Assembly (NCBI GenBank): GCA_963777725.1
Contig: CAVZRR010000003.1
Span: forward strand, 1-64,000
Length of the DNA stretch: 64,000 nt
From: RPQJ01 sp963777725
GTDB taxonomy: Bacteria > Pseudomonadota > Gammaproteobacteria > Steroidobacterales > Steroidobacteraceae
Reading direction: 5' to 3'
Shown here: one piece after another, positions 38,800 to 46,951 of the stretch
Numbering within the stretch: position 1 is the first letter of the stretch
Layout of the letters: the number at the start of each line of letters is the position of its first letter
Position numbers and translations under genes: made by a program
Notes under the pieces: generated by a model
The model's database searches: none
Told to the model about the DNA's origin: nothing
Seen by the model: only the letters and a program-made list of their open reading frames with translations

Positions 38800-39413
38800 T
38801 TCCCGTGGTCGCGAGTCTCGTTGGTCGAGCACAGGCTGGGTCGCTGGCTGGAGTAGTACTTGGCCAGCTCGCGGATGTCCGGGTCGGTCAGCGCGGCGGC
38901 CATGCCACCCATGACGGCGTTCTTGCGCTGGCCGCTGCGGTACGCCTTGAGCGCCACTTCGATGTAGTCGGCGTGCTGCCCGGCGAGGTTCGGGTACTCG
39001 GGCAGGATCCCGATTCCGTCGATGCCGTGGCAGGCGACGCAAGTCTGGCTGGCCTTCGGCGCCGTGCCGACCGCCCGGCCCGTGGGCTTCAGTTCCTGGC
39101 CGGCGAGGCTGGCGGCGATGTCCTGCATGTCCTGCGCGGACATCGTCACGGCGTGCGAGTGCATCGTCGAGTGGGCGCGCTCGCCGCTGGCATACGCCTG
39201 CAGCGCCACGACCAGGTAGGCCACGTGCTGGCCGCCCAGCCTGGGGACCTTGTACGTCGGGTAGACGTTCTTGTAGTTCGGTATGCCGTGGCAGCCGTGG
39301 CAGGTATAGGCGAGCTTGGCGCCCTGCGACGCGTCGCCCGCGGATGCCAGCCCCGGTACCGCGAGGCCCACGATGGTCAGGCTCAGGGCGAGCCAGGCCG
39401 ATCTCGAAATCAT
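38784..39413 (-). CDS. Diheme cytochrome c4-like protein
   Basis: Periplasmic electron carrier, 209 residues. A signal peptide (SLTIVGLAVPGLASA) is followed by two heme-binding CXXCH motifs, CHGCH and CVACH, in two homologous domains (QGAKLAYTCHGCHG; KASQTCVACHGIDG). Each has a later Met/Pro-rich ligand region (VTMSAQDMQDIAASLAGQ; MGGMAAALTDPDIRELAKYYSSQ). This is the cytochrome c4 layout. It overlaps the MBL gene's start. Confidence 0.92.
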   Translation of the reverse strand: MISRSAWLALSLTIVGLAVPGLASAGDASQGAKLAYTCHGCHGIPNYKNVYPTYKVPRLGGQHVAYLVVALQAYASGERAHSTMHSHAVTMSAQDMQDIAASLAGQELKPTGRAVGTAPKASQTCVACHGIDGIGILPEYPNLAGQHADYIEVALKAYRSGQRKNAVMGGMAAALTDPDIRELAKYYSSQRPSLCSTNETRDHGKCKGL

Positions 39414-39554
39414 TGCAGACTCCTGCGGAACACCGGCCTCTCCCCGAAAGGCCGAAGGGCGGGCATGTTAATCAAAAGAAATTGTGGAGTCGAATGGGCG
39501 CCGTCCGCCGCTGTCATACACTGCAGGTTCAGCAACCCGCCCGAGGATTCTCGC

Positions 39555-40277
39555 ATGCTCACGCGCAAGATCTGGTTCGCCACCGTCCTGTCGGCCGCTT
39601 TCATTTCGCTGCCCGCCTTCGCGGCGGACGAGGCACGCCCGCGAACCGTCAGCGTCTCCGGGACGGGCGAGGTCGCGGCGGAGCCCGACTTGGCGCAAGT
39701 GACGCTCGGCGTCGAGGCCCGCAAGCCGGCGCTGGCCGACGCCCGGTCGGAGGTATCGGCAACCGTCGAGCGAGTGCTGGCGCTGTGCAAGTCCCTCGGC
39801 ATCGACCCGAAGCGGGTCAACGCGACTCGGGTGCAGATCCAGCCCGAGTACAGCTGGAACGAGAAGGACCGCAAGCGCGTGCTGCTGGGCTACCTGGTCA
39901 GCCGGCAGGTGCAGGTCGAGCTGCGCGATCTCGAGTTGCTCGGGACGCTGCTCGAGCGCGCCGTCGACGCGGGCGTCAACCAGGTCAACGACCCGGTGCT
40001 CGACTCGAGCCGTCGCAAAGACCTCGAGCGCGACGCGCTGGTCAAGGCCGTGGAAGACGCGCGGTTGAACGCGGACACATTGGCACGGGCAGCCGGCGCC
40101 GGCCTCGGTCCCGTGCGGACGTTGAACGGCGCGACTTCCGCGCCGCCGGTGCCGATGTATCGCCGGCAGGTTGCGATGGCCGATGCGGCGATGGCACCCG
40201 AGGCCAGTTACCAGACCGGCGAAATGAAGTTCACCGCGAGCGTCAATGCCGAGTACGACTTGCTGGTAAAGCCGTGA
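39555..40277 (+). CDS. SIMPL-domain (DUF541) periplasmic protein
   Basis: A 240-residue secreted protein: signal peptide VLSAAFISLPAFAADE, then VSVSGTGEVAAEPDLAQVTLGVE, the SIMPL/DUF541 opening, and later FTASVNAEYDLLV, its usual end. Members have been linked to oxidative-stress tolerance and outer-membrane biology in other bacteria; here the role is unknown. It is the only + strand gene in this part and is convergent with the glutathione peroxidase gene. Confidence 0.9.
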   Translation: MLTRKIWFATVLSAAFISLPAFAADEARPRTVSVSGTGEVAAEPDLAQVTLGVEARKPALADARSEVSATVERVLALCKSLGIDPKRVNATRVQIQPEYSWNEKDRKRVLLGYLVSRQVQVELRDLELLGTLLERAVDAGVNQVNDPVLDSSRRKDLERDALVKAVEDARLNADTLARAAGAGLGPVRTLNGATSAPPVPMYRRQVAMADAAMAPEASYQTGEMKFTASVNAEYDLLVKP

Positions 40278-40373
40278 AACGCTGAAACCTGTTTATCAAC
40301 TCTAATTTATTTATTCGGGCTGCGACTTGGGGTTTGTAGTCGACTTAAGTAATTAATTTTACTTTTCAGCGTT
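40278..40373. repeat. AT-rich nested inverted repeat between convergent genes
   Basis: Outer arms AACGCTGAAA (40278-40287) and TTTCAGCGTT (40364-40373) are perfect complements. Inside are CGACT/AGTCG around 40323-40342 and AAGTAA/TTACTT around a TTAATT. The stretch is strikingly AT-rich for this genome. It may be a shared terminator or a small mobile (MITE-like) insertion; no ORF is seen. Confidence 0.6.
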
Positions 40374-40389
40374 CGGGGTACAGGTCGCT

Positions 40390-40875
40390 TCAGGCACCTT
40401 GAAGTGCCGCGGCGATGTCGGTCATCAAGCCCTTGTCCTCGGGCTTCGTGCCGGACGGATAACGTGCGAGCAACTGCCCGCCACGCCCGATCAGGAACTT
40501 CTCGAAGTTCCACGCGATGTCGCCCGGGTGACCGTTCGCCGCTGCCGTGAGCCAGGCGTAGAGCGCGTGCCGGCCCGGCCCATTCACTTCCAGCTTCGAG
40601 GCAAGCGGAAACGTCACGTCGTAGCGCGTCGAGCAGAACTCCCGGATTTCGAGGTCGCTGCCCGGCTCCTGTCCGCCGAACTGGTTGCAGGGGAAACCGA
40701 CCACCGTGAACCCCTCCGCCGACAGCTCACCGTGCAGTCGCTCGAGCCCGGTGTACTGCGGCGTGTAGCCACACCGGCTCGCCACGTTGACGGCCAGCAC
40801 GACCCGGCCGCGCAGTGGGCCGAGCAGGTCGGGCTCGCCGCGGACGCCGGTCACCTGGAAGTCGAAGAAGGTCAT
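40390..40875 (-). CDS. Glutathione peroxidase family protein
   Basis: Thiol peroxidase, 161 residues from Met at 40875 (five residues longer if the first Met is used). The catalytic Cys lies in NVASRCGYTPQY, the Gln in FPCNQFGGQEPG, and the Trp/Asn in WNFEKFLIGRGG. Cys replaces selenocysteine as usual in bacteria. Likely cytosolic peroxide detoxification. Neighbouring SIMPL and NfeD-like genes hint at stress function. Confidence 0.93.
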   Translation of the reverse strand: MTFFDFQVTGVRGEPDLLGPLRGRVVLAVNVASRCGYTPQYTGLERLHGELSAEGFTVVGFPCNQFGGQEPGSDLEIREFCSTRYDVTFPLASKLEVNGPGRHALYAWLTAAANGHPGDIAWNFEKFLIGRGGQLLARYPSGTKPEDKGLMTDIAAALQGA

Positions 40876-40949
40876 GCGCGGACTCCGCAACGGACGCGAG
40901 TCGCGCCCGTGGCGAGTTCGGTACCGTGGCGGAAGTGGTTTCCCGGCCG

Positions 40950-41237
40950 TCAGCCGGGCAGGCGATCGACGATCAGGACGGCACCGTCGACGCCGGTCAC
41001 GCGGACACGAGACCCCGCCGGGGCATTCGGGCCACGCAGCGTCCAGCGGCGATTGCCGAGCTTCACCTGGCCGGCACCGTCACGCAGGCCTTCCGACAAG
41101 GTCAGCACCTGTCCGATGTAGCGCTCGCCGGTCCGCAGCGGAGACGTGGAACTCTGCATGTCCTGTTGCTGCACGCGTCGCTCGCGCCAGAAATAGAGAC
41201 CGAAGACCGAGCAGGCAAAGATGACGAACCAGGACAT
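40950..41237 (-). CDS. Short NfeD-like membrane protein
   Basis: About 95 residues. One membrane helix (MSWFVIFACSVFGLYFWRE) precedes a small beta-rich region ending RVRVTGVDGAVLIVDRLPG, the pattern of the NfeD C-terminal OB fold. NfeD proteins act with SPFH proteins or proteases in membrane quality control, but no partner is here. The start at 41237 is chosen because the longer frame lacks family sequence. Confidence 0.62.
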   Translation of the reverse strand: MSWFVIFACSVFGLYFWRERRVQQQDMQSSTSPLRTGERYIGQVLTLSEGLRDGAGQVKLGNRRWTLRGPNAPAGSRVRVTGVDGAVLIVDRLPG

Positions 41238-41335
41238 AGGGGCGCGGGTGATAGCTGGGTGCCGCCATGCTGCCAAGGTGGACGGGGCGACTCAACTGCT
41301 GCCTCGTGCGACGCTGGGGAACTGTGACGCAGCAC

Positions 41336-42970
41336 TCAGGGGCTGTCGGCCAACCGCAGGTCCTTGCTGTATTGGACGTTCATGACGTTGTCGGTCCAGC
41401 CCTGGACGTAGGGCTTGACCAGGTGCTTGTTGACGTAGAAATAGAGCGGCAGCACCGGGTGGTCCGCGAGCATCAGGCGCTCGGCCTCTTCGAGCAGGCC
41501 ACGGCGGCGTGCCGGATCCGGCTCCCGGGTCGCCGCCGCGAGCAGCGCGTCGTATTGCGGGTTCGAGTAGCCGGTCAGGTTGATGCCGAAGCCCGACTGC
41601 AGCAGCTGGGCAAACGAATAGGCGTCGTTGTAGTCGCCGACCCAGCTGGAACGGAACACCTCGGTCTCGGCGCCCGACTGGATGCTCTGCAGCAGCGCGC
41701 GAAATTCCTCGGCGTAGAGCGTGGTCTCGACCCCAAGCGCCTCCTTCCACATCGCGGCGATCGCGACCGCCAACCGGTTGTGGACCTCGCCCGAGTTGTA
41801 GCGGATCTCGGTACGCAGCGGTCGTTCGGCCGAATAGCCCGCCTTGCGGTACAACTCCCGCGCCTCGGCGACTCGCTCGGCGTAGGGCTGCGCCGCGTAG
41901 TCGAACTGCTGCGGCGTGTAATCGGCGACGCCCCGCGGCACCCAGCCATAGGCCGGTGCCTCGCCGACCCCGGTGACCGCAGTCGTCAACCGCTCGCGGT
42001 CGATCGCGAGCGACAGCGCGCGGCGCAGGTCCGGGTTGTCCTTGAAGGGCGGCCGGTTCAGGTTGAAGCCGTAGTAGTAGACGCTGAGCTGCGGCGCCAC
42101 GTGCAGCTCACCCGGCAGGTTCGACTGGATCCACGCGAACTGCTGCGGCGGCACGATGTAGGTGACGTCGATCTCGCCGGCCCGATACTGGCGGAACTCG
42201 GTGCCGGCATCGGAGTGATGCAGGTAGTGCACCTTGTCGAGCTGCGTCGCGGCGTCGTTCCAGTAGTGCCGGTTGCGCTCGGCGACGACGTGCGAGCCGA
42301 CGATCCAGTCCGTCAGCGCGAAAGCGCCGTTCGAGACCAGCCGGCCGGGCCGGGCGTGCTCGGCGCCGTGCTGCGCGAGTGACGGGCCGTGCACCGGGAA
42401 CGTGCCCGGCTGCGCTAGCAGGCCCAGCAGGTAGGGTGCAGGGTTCTGCAGCCGAATCACGACCGTCCGGTCGTCCGGCGCGCTGACGCCGAGAGCGTCG
42501 GGCGTCTGCTCGCCGCGGATGATCGCCGCGGCGTTCTGCACCGGCTCGAGCACCTGCGCGTAGGGAGAGGCCGTCGCCGGCTCCACCAAACGACGCAGGC
42601 CCGCGACGAAGTCGGCGGCGCGCAGCGGGTCGCCGTTCGACCAGCGCAGGTTCTCGCGCAGCCGGAACGTGTACTCGAGGCCATCCGCACTGACGGTCCA
42701 GGTTTCTGCCGCGGCCGGCACGACACCGCCGTCGGGACCCACGGCCGTGAGACCCTCGAACAGGTCGCGCAGGATGTTGAACGCGGCGTCCGTGCGTGCA
42801 CGCTGCGGGTCGAGCGTGTCGGGTTCCGGTCCGTTGCCGCGCCGCAGCGTCGTGCGCTCGACGGCCGCATCGCCCGCCTGGACCGGCTCGTTCCCCGCAC
42901 GCTCGCCGCCGCCGCAGGCCGCGACGAGAACGATCAGCAACGCGAGCGCGAGCGCCTTCATCCGGGTCAA
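41336..42970 (-). CDS. Peptide ABC transporter substrate-binding lipoprotein
   Basis: A family-5 extracellular solute-binding protein (OppA/DppA group), 544 residues. Signal peptide and lipobox VAACGGG at the N-terminus, then EPDTLDPQRARTDAAFNILRDLFEGL, EYTFRLRENLRWSNGDPL and DYNDAYSF, all typical. No permease or ATPase gene is adjacent, so it may serve a transporter encoded elsewhere or act as an orphan binding or chaperone-like protein. Its ATG overlaps the mnmG stop. Confidence 0.94.
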   Translation of the reverse strand: MTRMKALALALLIVLVAACGGGERAGNEPVQAGDAAVERTTLRRGNGPEPDTLDPQRARTDAAFNILRDLFEGLTAVGPDGGVVPAAAETWTVSADGLEYTFRLRENLRWSNGDPLRAADFVAGLRRLVEPATASPYAQVLEPVQNAAAIIRGEQTPDALGVSAPDDRTVVIRLQNPAPYLLGLLAQPGTFPVHGPSLAQHGAEHARPGRLVSNGAFALTDWIVGSHVVAERNRHYWNDAATQLDKVHYLHHSDAGTEFRQYRAGEIDVTYIVPPQQFAWIQSNLPGELHVAPQLSVYYYGFNLNRPPFKDNPDLRRALSLAIDRERLTTAVTGVGEAPAYGWVPRGVADYTPQQFDYAAQPYAERVAEARELYRKAGYSAERPLRTEIRYNSGEVHNRLAVAIAAMWKEALGVETTLYAEEFRALLQSIQSGAETEVFRSSWVGDYNDAYSFAQLLQSGFGINLTGYSNPQYDALLAAATREPDPARRRGLLEEAERLMLADHPVLPLYFYVNKHLVKPYVQGWTDNVMNVQYSKDLRLADSP

Positions 42971-44892
42971 AGTCCTTGCGCCGCGCGCGCCGGATGGTCC
43001 ATCGCGGCCTCGTGGCGCTTCAGGTGAATCAGCAGCAACGAGATCGCAGCCGGCGTGATGCCGGGAATGCGCGCGGCCTGGCCGAGCGTCGCAGGACGGC
43101 GCTCGGCGAGCCGCTGGCGAACCTCGTTCGACAGGCCGCGCACGGTACCGTAGTCGAGATCGTCGGGCAGACGTGAGTCCTCGTTGCGCCGTTGCCGCTC
43201 GATTTCGGCGTGCTGGCGCTCGATGTAGCCGCGGTACTTCGCCTGCACGTCGACCTGCAGTGGCACTTGCGTCGCGAGACGCTCGTCCTCGCGCCAGGCC
43301 GCTTCGTCGGCGCCGACGGCCGCGACCAGCGCCGCATAGGACACCTCCGGACGCCGCAGCAATTCAAATGCGCGTTGCTCGCGCGACAATGGACCGGACT
43401 GTGCCTCGATGCAGCCCGCCTCGGCGGTGCCGGGTCGGACCCAGAGCGCCTGCAGGCGATCGAGCTCGGCGTCCACGGCAGCGCGCTTCCTGGCGAAGAA
43501 CTCCCAGCGCGCGTCGTCGACCAGGCCCAGGTCGCGGCCGACCGGCGTCAGGCGCAGGTCGGCGTTGTCCTCGCGCAGCGTCAGGCGGTACTCGGCGCGA
43601 CTGGTGAACATCCGGTAGGGCTCGGGCGCACCCTGGGTGATCAGGTCGTCGATCAGCACGCCGATATAGGCCTCACTGCGACGCGGCCACCAGGGTTCGC
43701 GCTGCTGCACGGCGAGCGCCGCATTGATGCCTGCGACGATGCCCTGTGCCGCCGCTTCCTCGTAACCGGTCGTGCCGTTGATCTGTCCGGCGAAATAGAG
43801 CCCGGGCAAGTGCCGTGTCTCGAGCGTCGGCTGCAGGTCGCGCGGATCGAAAAAATCGTATTCGATCGCATAGCCGGGCCGCGTGATGTGCGCCCGCTCG
43901 AAGCCGCGAATGCTGCGCACGAACGCCTGCTGCACGTCGAACGGCAGGCTGGTCGAGATCCCGTTGGGGTACACCTCGTGCGTGTCGAGGCCCTCGGGCT
44001 CGATGAAGATCTGGTGCGAAACCTTGTCGGCGAAGCGCACCACCTTGTCCTCGACCGAAGGGCAGTAGCGCGGGCCCACGCCCTCGATCACGCCGGTGAA
44101 CATCGGTGAGCGATCGGTGGCGGCGCGGATCAGCTCGTGCGTGCGCTCGTTGGTCGCCGTGATGTGGCAGACGACCTGGCGTGGGTGCTCGTCGCGGAGT
44201 CCGAGATACGAGAACGCCGGCCGCGGCTCGTCACCCGGCTGCACCTGCAGCCCGGCGTAGTCGATGCTGCGCCCGTCGATGCGCGGTGGCGTGCCGGTCT
44301 TGAGCCGCCCGACGCGGAACGGCAGCGCACGCAACTTCTCGGCCAGCCGGTTCGACGGCGGATCGCCGGCGCGACCACCTGCGTACTGTTCGAGACCGAC
44401 GTGAATGCGGCCACCGAGGAACGTGCCCACCGTCAGCACGACCGCGCGTGCCCTGAACGGCACCCCGGCCTGAGTGACCACACCCGATGCCCGTCCGCCT
44501 TCGATCAGCAGGTCGGCGACCTCCTGCTGGAACAGGCTCAGGTTCGGCTGATTCTCGAGCATGCCGCGAATCGCGCGCTTGTAGAGCTGGCGATCCGCCT
44601 GCGCGCGGGTCGCCCGCACGGCCGGGCCCTTGCTCGCGTTGAGCGTGCGGAACTGGATCCCGGCGTGATCGATCGCGCGCGCCATCGCACCGCCCAACGC
44701 GTCGATCTCCTTGACCAGGTGGCCCTTGCCGATCCCGCCGATCGCCGGATTGCAGCTCATCTGGCCGAGCGCCTCGATGCTCTGCGTGACCAGCAGCGTG
44801 CGGCAACCCATCCGGGCCGCAGCGAGCGCGGCCTCGGTGCCGGCGTGGCCGCCGCCGACCACGATCACGTCGAAATGGTCGGCCTCATGCAT
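42967..44892 (-). CDS. mnmG: tRNA uridine-5-carboxymethylaminomethyl modification enzyme MnmG
   Basis: FAD enzyme that with MnmE modifies U34 of certain tRNAs. From MHEADHFDVIVVGGGHAGTEAALAAARMG the protein is 641 residues; the upstream extension is antisense to nothing known and not GidA-like. Seen: FAD-binding GGGHAGTEAA, MSCNPAIGGIGKGHL, and FAGQINGTTGYEEAAAQGIVAGINAA. The C-terminal helical domain that binds MnmE/tRNA is complete. Rather than leading to rsmG as in many gammaproteobacteria, it is followed by the oppA-like gene. Confidence 0.98.
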   Translation of the reverse strand: MHEADHFDVIVVGGGHAGTEAALAAARMGCRTLLVTQSIEALGQMSCNPAIGGIGKGHLVKEIDALGGAMARAIDHAGIQFRTLNASKGPAVRATRAQADRQLYKRAIRGMLENQPNLSLFQQEVADLLIEGGRASGVVTQAGVPFRARAVVLTVGTFLGGRIHVGLEQYAGGRAGDPPSNRLAEKLRALPFRVGRLKTGTPPRIDGRSIDYAGLQVQPGDEPRPAFSYLGLRDEHPRQVVCHITATNERTHELIRAATDRSPMFTGVIEGVGPRYCPSVEDKVVRFADKVSHQIFIEPEGLDTHEVYPNGISTSLPFDVQQAFVRSIRGFERAHITRPGYAIEYDFFDPRDLQPTLETRHLPGLYFAGQINGTTGYEEAAAQGIVAGINAALAVQQREPWWPRRSEAYIGVLIDDLITQGAPEPYRMFTSRAEYRLTLREDNADLRLTPVGRDLGLVDDARWEFFARKRAAVDAELDRLQALWVRPGTAEAGCIEAQSGPLSREQRAFELLRRPEVSYAALVAAVGADEAAWREDERLATQVPLQVDVQAKYRGYIERQHAEIERQRRNEDSRLPDDLDYGTVRGLSNEVRQRLAERRPATLGQAARIPGITPAAISLLLIHLKRHEAAMDHPARAAQGL

Positions 44893-45280
44893 GCCTGGGT
44901 CCTGCCGGAGCGCGGCATCCGATCTGAGCGAGCAGCGCGGGCAGGCGCAGCGCGACGAAACGGCGCGCCTGGTGCTCGTAGCGACTCTGCCAGTAGCCGC
45001 GACGCAGCCACTCCGCGAGATACGCCGCAATGCTCAGGCGACCCCGGTTCCACTGGCGCAGCACGTGGAAGTACTCGTGCAGCAGCAACTCGGGGTCGGC
45101 GAAGAACTCGGCCGCCGTGCCGCGCAGCAGGATCCGGTTGCGCCGCGTCGTCGCGCGCGCACCGAAATGCAGCCGCGCGTACCAGGAACGCTCGACGATC
45201 TCGACGTCATCCACGTCATCGCCGAACACCGCTGCCAGGGCCGTTCGCAGCGCTTCGGGCATGCAGTCGGCCGTGCGCAA
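44885..45280 (-). CDS. Putative zincin-like protein with HEYFH motif
   Basis: A 131-residue protein (or 125 from the second Met). Its centre reads RILLRGTAAEFFADPELLLHEYFHVLRQW, a HExxH zinc-site pattern as in DUF4157-type proteins, followed by YLAEWLRRGYWQSRYEHQARRFVA. Basic C-terminus. It overlaps the mnmG start by 8 bases and follows the wax synthase gene by 3, so it is co-transcribed. Substrate and activity unknown; the family link is from the motif only. Confidence 0.6.
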   Translation of the reverse strand: MRTADCMPEALRTALAAVFGDDVDDVEIVERSWYARLHFGARATTRRNRILLRGTAAEFFADPELLLHEYFHVLRQWNRGRLSIAAYLAEWLRRGYWQSRYEHQARRFVALRLPALLAQIGCRAPAGPRHA

Positions 45281-45283
45281 CGG

Positions 45284-46891
45284 TCAGGCCTCGGGCTGCC
45301 GCGCCGCGGTGGTCTTGCGGCGCTTGCCGCCGGCCTTCTTGCGAACCGCAGTGCCGCGCGACTTGGCCTTGGCCGGGGCTCGCCTCGCCGCACGCTTGCT
45401 CACGGCGGGAACCGCCTCGGGGACGGACTCCGCGGCCCTGCGCTCGGCGGCCTGCTTCAGGTCGGCAAAGCTCTCGCGCAGGCAATCGGCGAAGCGCGCG
45501 GGGTCGGGCAGCATCTCGCGGCACGACACGGCGCAGATCCACATCGTGCCGTGGTAGCTGAAGCCGGTGCAGTTGAGTCCCATGCCGTCGATCACGATGC
45601 TGATCGGCGCGTAATTCACCAGCCGCGCTCCCGCCATGTAGAGCGGGACGTCCGGTCCGCGCACATTCGAGACGACGAGCCCCGTGCCGGGGAACTTCAG
45701 GTTGCGCAGCATCGGCCCGGAGACCATCGCCGGCGTGTACTCGAGCAGATCGCGCAACAGCTCCTTGCCCATGGCGTCCGTGACGCGCTTCGAGGTCAGC
45801 GCGCTCTCGCTGATCGCTCGCAGGCGCTCGAGCGGATCGGCGATTTCCGAATAGACCGGCATCAGCGTGCCGGCGACCTGGTTGCCGCGATCGCCGCCCT
45901 TCTCGGCGCCGCGCAGCGTCATCGGCACCATCGCGATCATCGACGTGTCCGGCAGCTCGCCTTTCTCGCCAAGGTACTTGTTGAGCGCGCCACCCACGAT
46001 CGCGAGGAACAGGTCGTTCAACGTCGCGCCGTCGACCTGGGCGCGAATCGGCTTGAAATCGGCGAGCGGCAGTCCAACCGCCTCGAAGACTCGGTGCGAG
46101 GACACGTCGCCGCTGAACCGCGTCTTGGGTGGCACCTTCGCCAGCAAGCCACTCAGGTCGCCCTTCAGCAGGCGCTTGACCTGGGGCACCAGCGCTGCGC
46201 CGGCGCCGGCAAGGCCACCCATCGCGCCGGATCCGGCGGCAACGAGGCGCCGCGCCGTGCCGAACGAAAAGCGCGCCAGCGACGGCAGCCGCTCGACGTT
46301 GTGCATGACCGCACGCGAATAGAGCTCCGGCAGGCTCGGCTCGCGATCGGCCGTGAAGCCACCGGTCATGTCCTCGTCCGCGTCCACCGGTTCCGGCGAC
46401 AGCGAGTGCAGCGCCTTCATGATCTCGGTGCCGGACTCGCCGTCGACGATCGCGTGATGCATCTTCGTGTACAGCGCGAAGCTGCCCGGCGGCACGCCCG
46501 GGATGCCGTGCAGGCCCTCGATCACGTAGGCCTCCCACAGCGGCTTGCTGCGATCGAGCGGCCGCGAGTGCAGGCGCGCGACCTGGATGCAGAGCTGGCG
46601 CCAGTCGCCTGGGTACGGCACCGCGATGTGGCGCACGTGGAACTCGACGTCGAAGCTCGAGTCCTCGATCCAGTAAGGCCGGTCGAGTGACAGCGGCACC
46701 GTGGCGAGCCGCCTCCGGAACTGCGGGAATTGCTCGAGGCGCGACGCGAAGAAGCGCAACACGTCCTTGAAGCGCACGCCGCCGCCCGGTGCGGTGGACG
46801 GGTCGTAGATCGTCAACGAGGCGACGTGCATGTAGTTATTGCCGCGCTCGTAGTCGAGGAACATCGTGTCCGTGCCGGAAAGCTGCTTCAT
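45284..46891 (-). CDS. Wax ester synthase/diacylglycerol acyltransferase
   Basis: WS/DGAT enzyme making storage wax esters or triacylglycerol from acyl-CoA, 535 residues. The acyltransferase motif HHAIVDG and the C-terminal domain (VVSNVRGPDVPLYMAGARLV) are present; the N-terminus MKQLSGTDTMFLDYERGNNYMHV is typical. The last 60 residues are an unusual Lys/Arg/Ala-rich tail (KRAARRAPAKAKSRG, then KKAGGKRRKT), as in nucleic-acid-binding or PhaP/histone-like tails. Neighbours do not suggest an operon for lipid storage. Confidence 0.93.
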   Translation of the reverse strand: MKQLSGTDTMFLDYERGNNYMHVASLTIYDPSTAPGGGVRFKDVLRFFASRLEQFPQFRRRLATVPLSLDRPYWIEDSSFDVEFHVRHIAVPYPGDWRQLCIQVARLHSRPLDRSKPLWEAYVIEGLHGIPGVPPGSFALYTKMHHAIVDGESGTEIMKALHSLSPEPVDADEDMTGGFTADREPSLPELYSRAVMHNVERLPSLARFSFGTARRLVAAGSGAMGGLAGAGAALVPQVKRLLKGDLSGLLAKVPPKTRFSGDVSSHRVFEAVGLPLADFKPIRAQVDGATLNDLFLAIVGGALNKYLGEKGELPDTSMIAMVPMTLRGAEKGGDRGNQVAGTLMPVYSEIADPLERLRAISESALTSKRVTDAMGKELLRDLLEYTPAMVSGPMLRNLKFPGTGLVVSNVRGPDVPLYMAGARLVNYAPISIVIDGMGLNCTGFSYHGTMWICAVSCREMLPDPARFADCLRESFADLKQAAERRAAESVPEAVPAVSKRAARRAPAKAKSRGTAVRKKAGGKRRKTTAARQPEA

Positions 46892-46951
46892 GTCGGCCTC
46901 CGCCGCGGGCCCGTCGGGTGCGGCAGCCTGTTTTCGTAGGGGGCGGAAAGA

